A stretch of 64,000 nucleotides of DNA. Source: Bacillus zhangzhouensis. Its GTDB lineage: Bacteria; Bacillota; Bacilli; Bacillales; Bacillaceae. The notes below the pieces were generated by a model. The model worked only from the letters and a program-made list of their open reading frames with translations. It was not told where the DNA came from and did no database searches. Location of the stretch: positions 1,922,001 through 1,986,000 of the forward strand of contig CP099514.1 of NCBI GenBank assembly GCA_025809375.1, given 5' to 3'. The position numbers were made by a program, and so were the translations under genes. This document shows positions 10,558 through 19,248 of this stretch, piece by piece (position 1 is the first letter of the stretch; every line of letters starts with the position of its first letter).

Positions 10558-11193
10558 TTATTGATTACTGGGCTCAAAAGTGACAGCTACGTTATCAAGC
10601 CCTCTCATTTCTTTTGTGACCATATCAATAATATCGGCCGCTTGAGACTTTGATTTTTTATCCGATCGAACCGTGATGCTCACTTTATCTCCTTCAGCAC
10701 TTACGAGCGCATCTTTATAACCTTTTGTTTTGATCAAGGTCTCGAGCTGACGCTCAGTTCCTTCTGCTTCACTAAGCGCTGTCATTTGATCGTATGCTTC
10801 ACTTTTTTCTTGTGCTGTTGCATCGTCACTGGAGACAATTTCGTTGAATTCTTCGCGCTGCTTGCTTCGTTTATCTTCAAGCTCTAGTCTGTATGTTGTA
10901 AAAAGCTCATCGTCTGTTTGCTCTGACACAGCCTTTCCTTCTTCACCACTTGTTTCAATATCCTCTTGTTTGCCGTTTGTTTCTTTGTCAGTGGATTTCT
11001 TATCAGCGCCTTTTTCCATTCCTTTGTCCGTCCCTTTTTCTGTTTCAGCCTTTTGCTCTTCAGTCCCTTTTGATTTCGTATCTTCTACTGTCACTGCATT
11101 TTCACCCTGTGGAGACATGATATAGTACACACTTAATACGACAACTAAACTTAGCATCGTTAAGAGCCAAACCGTTTGTTTTTTTAACATCAT
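10558..11193 (-). CDS. spoIIIAH: Stage III sporulation protein AH
   Basis: 211 residues with one N-terminal membrane segment (about 8-27, TVWLLTMLSLVVVLSVYYI), a charged low-complexity linker rich in Lys, Glu and Thr, and a C-terminal ring-building-motif (YscJ-like) domain. SpoIIIAH in the mother-cell membrane binds forespore SpoIIQ to form the channel joining the two cells. ATG overlaps the spoIIIAG stop (ATGA). AAGGAGG lies 7 nt upstream; a second ATG follows directly. The linker is the least conserved part. Confidence 0.96.
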   Translation of the reverse strand: MMLKKQTVWLLTMLSLVVVLSVYYIMSPQGENAVTVEDTKSKGTEEQKAETEKGTDKGMEKGADKKSTDKETNGKQEDIETSGEEGKAVSEQTDDELFTTYRLELEDKRSKQREEFNEIVSSDDATAQEKSEAYDQMTALSEAEGTERQLETLIKTKGYKDALVSAEGDKVSITVRSDKKSKSQAADIIDMVTKEMRGLDNVAVTFEPSNQ

Positions 11194-11861
11194 TCCGAAT
11201 CCTCCTTGATTTTTTTAGGGGCAACAGCCACTCTATGGCTTGGTACATCAAGCACTCGTGTAACCGCTTCAATGATGGTTTTCTTTATTTGAACGTTGTC
11301 TACTCCTTGAGCAACAACGAGGACACCTCGAATTTCTGGTTTTTTCGTTTGAACAACGACCGGTGTTTCTTCATTGCCATTTTTGATGATGACGATTTCT
11401 TCTTCTTTTGTTTGATCGGTGACACTTCGCACGCCGCCTTCTTTATCTGTTTCCTCGGTCGTTGTACTTTTATTGGATTTGTTTTTTTCAAACACTTTTA
11501 AAGACGTTGCATCTACATTGACCACAATTGATACATCCTCAACACCGATGATGGTCTCTAAAATTTCTTTCAGCTGATTTTCGTATTCTCGTTCCACGTC
11601 CTCAATTGAATTCTTTGGTTTACCTGAAGATGCCGGTTTGAATACCTCCTGCTCTTCTGAGGATGTTTTTTTAGAAGCCGGAACCGCAGCTTGTTGTTTG
11701 CTTGATGGCGGTGACAAGAGCTGACTGACTAACATGAAAGATACGCCGATAATGAATACAAGCAGCAAGTAATGGTGCTTCGTTAATTTGGGTTTCCCTT
11801 CACCTTTTTCAGGCGGCTGGAAGAATGATTTCAGCTTTTGTTTCCAGTCCTTGTTATTCAT
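11190..11861 (-). CDS. spoIIIAG: Stage III sporulation protein AG
   Basis: 223 residues from ATG at 11859-11861, with a membrane segment (about 30-50) and a ring-forming domain containing IIGVEDVSIVVNVDA and IRGVLVVAQGVDN. SpoIIIAG forms the large ring of the feeding-tube channel. GGGAGGTGA precedes this ATG by 11 nt. An alternative TTG at 11885 would overlap spoIIIAF by 32 bp. The chosen start overlaps the spoIIIAF stop by 8 bp. Confidence 0.93.
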   Translation of the reverse strand: MNNKDWKQKLKSFFQPPEKGEGKPKLTKHHYLLLVFIIGVSFMLVSQLLSPPSSKQQAAVPASKKTSSEEQEVFKPASSGKPKNSIEDVEREYENQLKEILETIIGVEDVSIVVNVDATSLKVFEKNKSNKSTTTEETDKEGGVRSVTDQTKEEEIVIIKNGNEETPVVVQTKKPEIRGVLVVAQGVDNVQIKKTIIEAVTRVLDVPSHRVAVAPKKIKEDSE

Positions 11862-12486
11862 GATCTGCTGCGTCACCTCCCTCAATGTTCAGCGCGATGT
11901 GCTCAGGACTCGTATTCCACACATCAGCAAGTGTCTCTTTCACCCTCGTGATCTCTTTGCTGGACGATCCAGCGCTTTCCTCCTTTGGCCTGGAGAGATC
12001 AATGTCCACCTTCGCCACCGTTTCTACAGCATCACCTGTGAGCGGGGAAATAACTGCTTTGATGCGAAATTGATCCGTCTCCATATTCTGATCCAGATGC
12101 TCCTCATCAGCCAGCACTTCTACGTGTTTCATTTCATAGCTCTCCTTCTTCAGCGGCTCCTTTGCGCTTTTTTCTAGTTGGACAGCCATTTGCTTTAAAA
12201 TATATGCACGCTGAGAGGCTTGTATTTCTTTTTTTTCTAAATTCATCTGATTTTTTATTTCTTCAGACTGCGCTTGTTCCTTCCCTTTCATCATTTCTGA
12301 AAAAATTTGGTCAGGATCTGCTCGAAATAAAGCAAAAATCGGATTAAGCATCACCACGATTAGCAGCAGACTGACGACCATTTTTGCATACTTTTGCATG
12401 CTCGAATTGGGAAGCAGAAGATCAATGACAATTGCAAATAAGATAAAGACAATAATACTTGTGATCCATTCCGTGAGAAAGCTCAA
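11854..12486 (-). CDS. spoIIIAF: Stage III sporulation protein AF
   Basis: 210 residues: two N-terminal membrane helices (about 6-28 and 35-55, including YAKMVVSLLLIVVMLNPIF) and a soluble C-terminal ring-building-motif domain. It is part of the mother-cell channel complex needed for forespore gene expression after engulfment. It lies 15 bp after spoIIIAE and overlaps spoIIIAG by 8 bp. Confidence 0.94.
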   Translation of the reverse strand: MSFLTEWITSIIVFILFAIVIDLLLPNSSMQKYAKMVVSLLLIVVMLNPIFALFRADPDQIFSEMMKGKEQAQSEEIKNQMNLEKKEIQASQRAYILKQMAVQLEKSAKEPLKKESYEMKHVEVLADEEHLDQNMETDQFRIKAVISPLTGDAVETVAKVDIDLSRPKEESAGSSSKEITRVKETLADVWNTSPEHIALNIEGGDAADHE

Positions 12487-12501
12487 AAGGTGTTCCCTCC
12501 C

Positions 12502-13695
12502 TTACTTCATCATCATGGTCAGGTTCCCCGCAGTGATGATGACGGTAATGCTTAAAAAGAACATGAGCGATACAACAGCCAGTGCGGCAAATATATACAG
12601 CACACTTTTTGAAATGACATCAAGACAGCTGATGATGGGTCCGCCCCCTAACGGCTGAAGGATGGCGGCAGCAAGCTTATAGATAAGGGCTAACGAGAGT
12701 ACTTTAATCGCCGGAAAGGCGGCAATTGAAATTAAAATGGCGACCCCAACTAGTCCGACCGTATTTTTGAGTAAAACAGAGGCGCTGATCACGGTATCCG
12801 TCGCATCTGTAAACATTCTGCCGAGGACAGGGATGAAGTTTCCGGTAATGAATTTGGCTGTACGAAGAGCGATTCCATCAGTAATGGCCGCAGATGCACC
12901 CTGAACGGAAATGACGCCGAGAAAAACAGTTAAAAACACGGCAAGCCCGCCAATTGCCACATTTCTTAACAGCTGGGCAAGCTGGGTGACCTTGTATTGT
13001 TCGGTCAGCGTACTGATAATGCTCAATATTGCTGATAAAAAGATGAGCGGGAGAACGACATACTGAATGAAAACACCGCTCGTGTTCATTAAAAATAAAA
13101 TAACGGGATGAAAGAATCCGGCTGAGACAAGTCCGCCTGATGAAGCAATAAGCGCTAGTAAAAGAGGAATAAGAGCAAGAATAAAACTGGTCATCGTTTG
13201 AATGGCTTCTGTGGCATAGGAAATCGCCACATGAAAGCTGTTAAGTGCAAGAATAATCAGCACCATATAAACAAGAGCATATGCAACTTTGCTGACGGTG
13301 CTTTGTTCAAAGGCATTTTGCAAAAGCTGCAAAAGCGAACAAAAGATGGTGAGCAAAATCAGGGTACCTAGGAGCTTTCCGTTTGCAATGATCTCGTGAA
13401 ATAGATAATGTACAAAGGCTTTCAGCCATGTCTGGGGAGACAGCTCTTTATCGCCGTCAATCATTTCCCTCACTGTGCCCTTTTGGCTTTCTGGCAAAAA
13501 GCCGCCATACTCGTCCAATATGGTTTCCCAAAAATCACTGATGGAATGAAGCTCAAGTGCATCAGCCTGTCCATTCGCTACTTCTTGTGCTGCTGGCTGT
13601 TCATTAGATAAAGGTTCTTTTTCTTCCGCCCCTGCAATCGGAGCAATCAGCCAAAAGCAAAGCATCAATCCCATTACAGCGGTCATCCGTTTCAT
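12502..13695 (-). CDS. spoIIIAE: Stage III sporulation protein AE
   Basis: 397 residues from MKRMTAVMGLMLCFW. A signal peptide (about 1-23) is followed by a soluble region and then at least six hydrophobic membrane segments, with GGLVSAGFF and LQPLGGGPIISCLD typical of SpoIIIAE. It is a polytopic, transporter-like component of the SpoIIIA complex. GAGGTG lies 6 nt before the ATG; an upstream in-frame GTG at 13704 is part of that Shine-Dalgarno sequence. Confidence 0.94.
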   Translation of the reverse strand: MKRMTAVMGLMLCFWLIAPIAGAEEKEPLSNEQPAAQEVANGQADALELHSISDFWETILDEYGGFLPESQKGTVREMIDGDKELSPQTWLKAFVHYLFHEIIANGKLLGTLILLTIFCSLLQLLQNAFEQSTVSKVAYALVYMVLIILALNSFHVAISYATEAIQTMTSFILALIPLLLALIASSGGLVSAGFFHPVILFLMNTSGVFIQYVVLPLIFLSAILSIISTLTEQYKVTQLAQLLRNVAIGGLAVFLTVFLGVISVQGASAAITDGIALRTAKFITGNFIPVLGRMFTDATDTVISASVLLKNTVGLVGVAILISIAAFPAIKVLSLALIYKLAAAILQPLGGGPIISCLDVISKSVLYIFAALAVVSLMFFLSITVIITAGNLTMMMK

Positions 13696-13714
13696 TGTCA
13701 TCACCTCTTTTCAT

Positions 13715-14116
13715 TTACGTCATGGACGGAATCATTCCTAAGATCGTCTCAATGATGACTGTTAAAATCGGGACTGCCATCACCAAAATGAGAATCTTGC
13801 CGCCTAGCTCTATTTTTGATGCAATGGCGCCTTGTCCAGCATCCTTCGTCAGCTGAGCGCCAAATTCCGCAATATAAGCAATGCCAATGATCTTCAATAT
13901 GGTTTCAACATACTTCATATTGACACCGGCACTTGCTGCAATTTTTTCAATCATCGAGATCATGGCATAGATTTGATCAATCAAATAAAGGAAAATCACA
14001 CATCCGGTAAAAACCACAAGCATAAAAGCGAAAGTTGGCTTTTGTTCTTTGACGATTAATGCTAAAAAAGTAGCGATTAAACCAAGTCCAACAATTTGTA
14101 TGATTTCGATTTGTAA
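13715..14116 (-). CDS. spoIIIAD: Stage III sporulation protein AD, start codon non-canonical
   Basis: Small membrane protein of the SpoIIIA complex. The first canonical start (ATG at 14023) gives only 102 residues. The same frame continues upstream with LQIEIIQIVGLG and IVKEQKPTFAF, which match the N-terminus of B. subtilis SpoIIIAD as I remember it. The full frame from TTA at 14114-14116 is exactly 133 codons, the B. subtilis length. That position is TTA, and no ATG, GTG or TTG occurs in frame between it and 14023. An ATC at 14108-14110 lies 8 nt after a GGGGAGG sequence and could be a near-cognate start. The end coordinate is therefore a reconstruction. Confidence 0.7.
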   Translation of the reverse strand, partial: LQIEIIQIVGLGLIATFLALIVKEQKPTFAFMLVVFTGCVIFLYLIDQIYAMISMIEKIAASAGVNMKYVETILKIIGIAYIAEFGAQLTKDAGQGAIASKIELGGKILILVMAVPILTVIIETILGMIPSMT

Positions 14117-14124
14117 GCCCTCCC

Positions 14125-14331
14125 CTATCCTTGAAATAGAAATACGGCTTTAATCTTTTTAAACAAATCGTCTACAATGGTTGCCACCATAAACAAAATG
14201 TAGATAAACCCAAGCAGCGTCACCCACTGAGCATACTCTTTCTTCCCCATTTGGTCTAAAATCGTATGGAGAAAGGCCACGACGATACCTACTCCGGCAA
14301 TTTGAAAAATGACGTTTACATCAACGCCCAT
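14125..14331 (-). CDS. spoIIIAC: Stage III sporulation protein AC
   Basis: 68 residues, two membrane helices (about 5-22 and 33-55), opening MGVDVNVIFQIAGVGIV. It resembles SpoIIIAD in fold and belongs to the same mother-cell membrane complex. Length equals the B. subtilis protein. Stop TAG lies 8 bp from the reconstructed spoIIIAD start. Confidence 0.95.
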   Translation of the reverse strand: MGVDVNVIFQIAGVGIVVAFLHTILDQMGKKEYAQWVTLLGFIYILFMVATIVDDLFKKIKAVFLFQG

Positions 14332-14350
14332 GCTCTCGACTCCCTTCCTC

Positions 14351-14866
14351 TCACATCAATAAAAGAATCAGTAGTAATCCGCTTAAAAACCCGAGGCTTC
14401 TGACCATTTTTTCATTTTTCGCTTGGGCGACTTCTGCTTCTTTCTCCTCTGATTCCAAATGGCCTAAAGCAAGCTTGATATACTTTTGCTGAGAAGTGAC
14501 ATCATGCTGGCCAAGTGTTTCCCCAAAGTGCTTCATCGCCTCATATTCACCTTTTTTCAATACGGTTTTTTTCCAAACATCCTCAAGACTTTCGTTCCAT
14601 GCATGGCGTGCAGAAAAAGTCCCCACTTTCAGATTTTCTGCAAATTGTTCAAACAGCTGATTCACAGGAGGACCTACCTGCGCTGCAATTTGCTCTGCCG
14701 CCCGCGCTAAAGGGGTTTGGCCATACATAATTTCTGCTTCAAGAGACTGGAGAGCAAACCGCAGCTGCCGAATTTGTTTAGGTCTGTCGCTATATCGTTT
14801 GGCAAACTCGAATCCTCCCCAAGTCGTGGCCGCGACAATGAAAATAGCGCCAATGAGCTTTAACAT
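14351..14866 (-). CDS. spoIIIAB: Stage III sporulation protein AB
   Basis: 171 residues from MLKLIGAIFIVAATT. N- and C-terminal membrane helices flank a helical domain related to the GspF/T2SS inner-membrane fold; the C-terminus is SLGFLSGLLLILLLM. An in-frame extension of seven codons to 14887 is rejected because the chosen ATG has GGAGGCGGGGAG upstream. It overlaps the spoIIIAA stop by 7 bp. Confidence 0.95.
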   Translation of the reverse strand: MLKLIGAIFIVAATTWGGFEFAKRYSDRPKQIRQLRFALQSLEAEIMYGQTPLARAAEQIAAQVGPPVNQLFEQFAENLKVGTFSARHAWNESLEDVWKKTVLKKGEYEAMKHFGETLGQHDVTSQQKYIKLALGHLESEEKEAEVAQAKNEKMVRSLGFLSGLLLILLLM

Positions 14867-15783
14867 ACGTCCACTCCCCGCCTCCATTTCATCTCTTGGC
14901 CGTCCCCGCCGTACATCCGCCCGATCGTGCCTGGCCCATTGTTTCGACTTAATTCAACATATCGTTCAAACACACGAAACTCCCATAACGGCTTAAATGA
15001 AGGACGTTTATATACATCTTCAAGTGAATAGCCATGTGCTGAGACGATGATGCTAACTCCGGCATGAATCGCTTCTAAAAGTGCTTCTACATCCTCACCT
15101 TTTCCGATTTCATCGACAATCATGACCTCTGGGCTCATAGACCGAATCATCATCATCAACCCTTCAGCCTTTGGACACGCATCGAGTACATCAATCCGGT
15201 GGCCAAAATGGTGCTGCGGCACTCCTCTTATACATCCGGCGATTTCAGAACGCTCATCAATAATGCCTGTTTTTCTAGGAGGAATGGTTTTTGTGCCTGT
15301 ACTAGCAAGACGTGCTATATCCCGAAGCAATGTGGTTTTCCCTGTTTGCGGGGGACCGATGATGAGGGTATTGTGCCAGTGCTCTTCATATAAATAAGGA
15401 AGAAAGGGAAGCGCAATCCCGATTTTTTCTTTGGCAATGCGGATATTAAATGAAGAGATATCTCTTAACCCTTTGACAAATCCATTTTCAACGATCACTT
15501 TTCCTGCAAGCCCCACCCGGTGTCCGCCAGATATGGTAATATAGCCCTGTTTTAGCTCTTCCTCAAGTGTGTACATGCTGTAATTGCTCAGCCTGCCTAA
15601 TAGCTGAGACGCATCTTCCCAGGTTGTGTGATAAGAAAGGAAACGTGGTTTGCCTCCCTGCATTAATTCAATAGGACGATTCGTGCGAATGCGGATTTCT
15701 TCTATTTGCGCCCATTCTGCCTCTTTCAGCAGCCTGAGTTCTTGTCCAATCGAGTGCGGGAGAATATCCAGTAAACTCCGCAA
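14860..15783 (-). CDS. spoIIIAA: Stage III sporulation protein AA, secretion-type ATPase
   Basis: 307 residues. Walker A GPPQTGKTTLLRD (near 143) and Walker B VMIVDEIG (near 220) mark an AAA/secretion-type ATPase, thought to energise the mother cell-forespore channel. First gene of the operon, with a sigma-E-type promoter 30-57 bp upstream and a GGAGGGG ribosome-binding site. Confidence 0.97.
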   Translation of the reverse strand: MRSLLDILPHSIGQELRLLKEAEWAQIEEIRIRTNRPIELMQGGKPRFLSYHTTWEDASQLLGRLSNYSMYTLEEELKQGYITISGGHRVGLAGKVIVENGFVKGLRDISSFNIRIAKEKIGIALPFLPYLYEEHWHNTLIIGPPQTGKTTLLRDIARLASTGTKTIPPRKTGIIDERSEIAGCIRGVPQHHFGHRIDVLDACPKAEGLMMMIRSMSPEVMIVDEIGKGEDVEALLEAIHAGVSIIVSAHGYSLEDVYKRPSFKPLWEFRVFERYVELSRNNGPGTIGRMYGGDGQEMKWRRGVDVC

Positions 15784-15812
15784 CGAATTCCCCTCCTTTT
15801 TTTCTTCTCTAA

Positions 15813-15840
15813 AATGTATGATATGAGCCGTTAATTATGC
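15813..15840 (-). promoter_or_regulatory. Sigma-E-type promoter of the spoIIIA operon
   Basis: Minus-strand GCATAAT (-35 type) and CATACATT (-10 type) separated by 13 bp match the mother-cell sigma-E pattern (kmATATT / CATACAnT). Position just upstream of spoIIIAA fits the known sigma-E control of this operon. Confidence 0.75.
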
Positions 15841-15849
15841 CAAGCCGTT

Positions 15850-16131
15850 TCACTTATAGATCCCAACAAGAATAAACACGACACCAATGAAAATGAACAC
15901 GAGCTTTGCATAGGATAGCTGACCGGCAATTTGATAGATTCCAATCGTCATCGTGATAATAAAAATGAGCGGTCCGATAATCGCCAATATACTATTGATG
16001 ACCACCGCTTTCCGTACATCATTTGTAATTAAAATGAGGATGGCTGCCGTCAGTTCAATGGCGGCGGATAAGAACCTCATGCCTGCCATTGCAGCGACTG
16101 ACGGGTGTAGACCTGGGAGAAATTGTTTCAT
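15850..16131 (-). CDS. yqhV: Small membrane protein YqhV
   Basis: 93 residues with three hydrophobic segments (about 18-36, 44-65 and 72-91). Function unknown. It lies between efp and spoIIIA on the same strand, as in B. subtilis, where it has been reported as a sporulation-time gene; no promoter of that type is clear to me here. AGGTTC before the ATG is a modest ribosome-binding site. Confidence 0.85.
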   Translation of the reverse strand: MKQFLPGLHPSVAAMAGMRFLSAAIELTAAILILITNDVRKAVVINSILAIIGPLIFIITMTIGIYQIAGQLSYAKLVFIFIGVVFILVGIYK

Positions 16132-16256
16132 ATAGAACCTCCAGCTTTTTTTACACTATATGCTTGACCAGCTGGAAGTAGTCTTGTTTTTCAAGAAGGA
16201 AGAGAGCTGAATGAGAGAATTGAGAGAAGGCCTGCCTTGAGGAGCCATTTTTCCAA

Positions 16257-16293
16257 TAAAAAAAGACTGTAAACACGAGGTTTACAGCCTTTC
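16257..16293 (-). terminator. Terminator of aroQ-yqhT-efp
   Basis: Stem GCTGTAAAC/GTTTACAGT with a short loop and a TTTTTTT tail on the minus strand, 9 bp past the efp stop. Confidence 0.9.
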
Positions 16294-16301
16294 TTCGTTC
16301 A

Positions 16302-16859
16302 TTACGCTCTTGAGACGTATGAGCCGTCAGATGTATTAATCACTAGTTTATCTCCTTGGTTCACAAAGAAAGGAACGTTGACGATTAATCCAGTTTCAGT
16401 TTTTGCAGGTTTTGAACCGCCTGATGTTGTGTCACCTTTAATACCAGGCTCTGTTTCTACTACTTCTAGTTCTACTGTGTTTGGAAGTTCTACTCCAAGT
16501 GTTTCATCACCGTACATCACGATTTGAACAGACATATTTTCAAGCAAATATTTCAGCTCATCTTTAATTTGTGCTTCACTTAGTTCAAGCTGCTCATAAG
16601 AACTTGTATCCATGAAGACATGCTGATCACCATTGGCATACAAGTATTGCATTGTTTTTGTTTCAATTTGAGCTTTCGCTACTTTTTCGCCTGCGCGGAA
16701 TGTTTTTTCTTGAATAGCACCAGTACGCAGGTTACGCAGTTTCGAACGAACAAACGCTGCGCCTTTCCCTGGCTTTACGTGTTGGAAATCCACTACTCGC
16801 CAAATACCGCCGTCCACTTCAATTGTCAGGCCAGTACGAAAATCGTTTACTGAAATCAT
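16302..16859 (-). CDS. efp: Translation elongation factor P
   Basis: 185 residues, three beta-barrel domains. EF-P relieves ribosome stalling at polyproline stretches. The modified-lysine loop is [13 protein letters not shown] near residue 32, which in B. subtilis carries a 5-aminopentanol group. The C-terminal domain ends [20 protein letters not shown]. It lies 25 bp downstream of yqhT. Confidence 0.98.
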   Translation of the reverse strand: MISVNDFRTGLTIEVDGGIWRVVDFQHVKPGKGAAFVRSKLRNLRTGAIQEKTFRAGEKVAKAQIETKTMQYLYANGDQHVFMDTSSYEQLELSEAQIKDELKYLLENMSVQIVMYGDETLGVELPNTVELEVVETEPGIKGDTTSGGSKPAKTETGLIVNVPFFVNQGDKLVINTSDGSYVSRA

Positions 16860-16884
16860 TTTGTCATCCTCCTACATTTCACCA

Positions 16885-17946
16885 TCATAAGATGATAAGT
16901 TCTTTCGGTGAGTGGGTCAATCGTTTATTGCCGTCAGCTGTCAGGACAATATCATCCTCAATTCTCACGCCGCCGACATCTGGCAAGTAAATCCCCGGCT
17001 CAACTGTGACGACCATTCCCTCTTCTAAAACGACCTCTGATCGTGAGGAAAGGCCTGGCGCTTCATGTACTTCCATACCTAGCCCGTGCCCAGTTGAATG
17101 CCCGAAATATTGACCATAGCCATACCTTTCAATGATGTCTCGTGTGATGCGATCAGCTTCTTTTCCTGTTAAGCCTGGCTTGATTCTATCCACACCAGCA
17201 TTTTCTGCTTCTAATACGATATGATATATTTCCTTTAGCTTGTCGCTTGGTGTTCCGACAGCAATTGTTCTTGTCATATCAGAACAATAGCCTTTATAGT
17301 AAGCACCAAAATCGAGTGTCACTAAATCACCAGATTCAATCACCTTTTCACTCGCTCTTCCGTGCGGCAGGCTTGAACGAACACCTGAGGCAACAATCAT
17401 ATCGAATGAAGATCCTTCAGCACCTTCTTTTCTCATGAAAAATTCAAGCTCGTTCATGACAGATATTTCCGTCAGGCCCGGCTTGATGTAAGTGAGAATA
17501 TGATCAAAGGCGTGATCTGCAATCTTCGCAGCTTCCTCTAATATCTTAATCTCTTCACTAGACTTAATCAAGCGCAACTTTTCAACTGATTCAGAGACTG
17601 GAACAAGCTCTATATCACCTGCTTTGGCTGCGTACTGCTGATACGTGGCAAATGTCATATGGTTTTGCTCGAACCCAAGGCGTTTTACTCCAAATTCCCT
17701 TGCCGTTTGGGCAGCCGTTTCCACCATGTTTCCTTTATGTTCAATGATGTCATAGCCTTTGACTTGAACCTTCGCTTGCTCTGTATAGCGAAAGTCCGTG
17801 ATAAAAGCTGCCCGGTCTTTTGAAACGACTGCAAGACCGGCAGATCCGGTAAAGCTGGTCATGTACTGTAAATTATAGCTACTCGTAATGACAAGGCCAT
17901 CAATCTTTAATTCGCTTAAAAGTGTTCTTAGTTTTTCAAGTTTCAT
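16885..17946 (-). CDS. yqhT: M24-family Xaa-Pro aminopeptidase YqhT
   Basis: 353 residues with a creatinase-like N-terminal domain and a pita-bread metallopeptidase domain. Metal ligands are visible: DFGAYYKGYCSD, HSTGHGLGMEVHE, TVEPGIY and GVRIEDD. It probably removes N-terminal residues before proline in peptides. It overlaps aroQ by 4 bp and precedes efp; pairing a proline peptidase with EF-P is conserved in Bacillus. Confidence 0.95.
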   Translation of the reverse strand: MKLEKLRTLLSELKIDGLVITSSYNLQYMTSFTGSAGLAVVSKDRAAFITDFRYTEQAKVQVKGYDIIEHKGNMVETAAQTAREFGVKRLGFEQNHMTFATYQQYAAKAGDIELVPVSESVEKLRLIKSSEEIKILEEAAKIADHAFDHILTYIKPGLTEISVMNELEFFMRKEGAEGSSFDMIVASGVRSSLPHGRASEKVIESGDLVTLDFGAYYKGYCSDMTRTIAVGTPSDKLKEIYHIVLEAENAGVDRIKPGLTGKEADRITRDIIERYGYGQYFGHSTGHGLGMEVHEAPGLSSRSEVVLEEGMVVTVEPGIYLPDVGGVRIEDDIVLTADGNKRLTHSPKELIIL

Positions 17947-18386
17947 GATACTGCTCCCCCTTCACTGACTAAATAACGAATCGCCAATTTATATCCTTCT
18001 AAGCCAAGTCCAACGATTTGCCCTTGGCATACCGGAGCAAGTACAGAATGATGGCGGAATTCCTCTCTCTTATGAACATTTGAGATATGTACTTCAATGA
18101 CAGATAAAGAAATACTTGCAATGGCATCTCTCAGCGCATAGCTGTAGTGGGTAAATGCCCCCGGGTTAAACACGACACCATCGTACTGATCTTCTGCTTC
18201 ATGGAGCGCATCAATCAAATCCCCTTCGTGATTTGATTGAAAGAATGTTAATTGGATGTTTGCTCGATCTGCAAACTGGAACAAATCCGTCTCTAAATCT
18301 GTCAGCGTCTTACTTCCATAAACAGCAGGCTCTCTTTTGCCAAGCCTATTTAAATTGGGTCCATTCAGTACAAGAAAATGAGGCAT
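17943..18386 (-). CDS. aroQ: Type II 3-dehydroquinate dehydratase
   Basis: 147 residues, flavodoxin-like fold. Converts 3-dehydroquinate to 3-dehydroshikimate in the shikimate pathway. Hallmarks are LNGPNLNRLGKREPAVYG with the catalytic tyrosine, QSNHEGDLID, and the substrate-binding EVHISNVHKREEFRHHS. B. subtilis name yqhS. Overlaps yqhT. Confidence 0.96.
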   Translation of the reverse strand: MPHFLVLNGPNLNRLGKREPAVYGSKTLTDLETDLFQFADRANIQLTFFQSNHEGDLIDALHEAEDQYDGVVFNPGAFTHYSYALRDAIASISLSVIEVHISNVHKREEFRHHSVLAPVCQGQIVGLGLEGYKLAIRYLVSEGGAVS

Positions 18387-18490
18387 ACGACCACTCCTTC
18401 ACCCTAATTCAATCGATATCATTGTTTCTTTTTCCTTAGAAACCTTTCGTTTCCAAAAATATTTTATCATATGAATAGGTGATTTACACT

Positions 18491-19018
18491 TTATTCTGTC
18501 TTTTTCCCGAGTGCCCTCGCAAGCTTCTGACTCGTCAATTCATTATATTCAAACGAAATGCTGTACCCGACAAACATGCCATATAAAATATATAGGCAAA
18601 ATGTCGCAACAATGGTGCTTTGCTGCAACTCTTGTACTTGTTTTACATCCGGGAAAATGGGATTAAATACGTAAAAAACGAGCAGCCATAAAAGCCCGCC
18701 ATATACCAAACCCATCCAAAAACCTTTGATCCTTTTTAAAAGCCCATAATAAATAAAGGCGGCTCCAATCGATAAAATTCCTAACAGCACAATACCAACA
18801 AAAGTGCCAAGTCCCCCCTTTTTCCATTCACCAAGCACAAATGGCTGAAGCAGCATATTGGGACTCACTTCTGAAAAATGAAACATATGGGTCAGAAACC
18901 CGATAAAACCCCAAAAAACACCGCCGACAAAGCCTGTAGCAGCTACTCTTGCCACAAGTAATGTCGTTTGCCCGGACTGATTTTTTTCTTCTTGGTTTTT
19001 CTTTTCATCACGTTTCAA
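18491..19018 (-). CDS. yqhR: Conserved membrane protein YqhR
   Basis: 175 residues with four predicted membrane segments (about 22-46, 65-90, 98-120 and 138-158) and charged ends. No enzymatic motif. It is upstream of aroQ and divergent from yqhQ. Function unknown; the orthologue is conserved among sporulating bacilli. Confidence 0.85.
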   Translation of the reverse strand: MKRDEKKNQEEKNQSGQTTLLVARVAATGFVGGVFWGFIGFLTHMFHFSEVSPNMLLQPFVLGEWKKGGLGTFVGIVLLGILSIGAAFIYYGLLKRIKGFWMGLVYGGLLWLLVFYVFNPIFPDVKQVQELQQSTIVATFCLYILYGMFVGYSISFEYNELTSQKLARALGKKTE

Positions 19019-19083
19019 TTGTGAACACCTCCAGCAAGTAGTATGTCCAAAATGTCATGAAAAAAAAGGATTTCCATGCGTGA

Positions 19084-19108
19084 GTGTAAAATTTTTAAAA
19101 CAGGGTAT
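19084..19108 (+). promoter_or_regulatory. Candidate sigma-B promoter upstream of yqhQ
   Basis: GTGTAA, a 13-bp spacer and GGGTAT approximate the general-stress consensus GTTTAA-N12-15-GGGWAW. It lies 140 bp before the yqhQ ATG, so a long leader would be needed. Confidence 0.45.
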
Positions 19109-19248
19109 ACTGGCTAAAAGAGGTAGATAGAATTCTAGTAGATAATCAGATAATTGACCTGTGCGCTAGTGATTTCCCCTCATTTCCTGTACAATAAAGG
19201 TATAAGGAAATGCATGTAAATTACAGGAAACAGGCAGGTTGATGAAAT

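Noticed and set aside
10452-10583. Plus-strand 43-codon ORF with AGGAGG 5 nt before its ATG
   Set aside because: It overlaps the accB promoter elements, runs through the spoIIIA terminator and into spoIIIAH antisense, and its protein resembles nothing I know. The Shine-Dalgarno match is probably chance.
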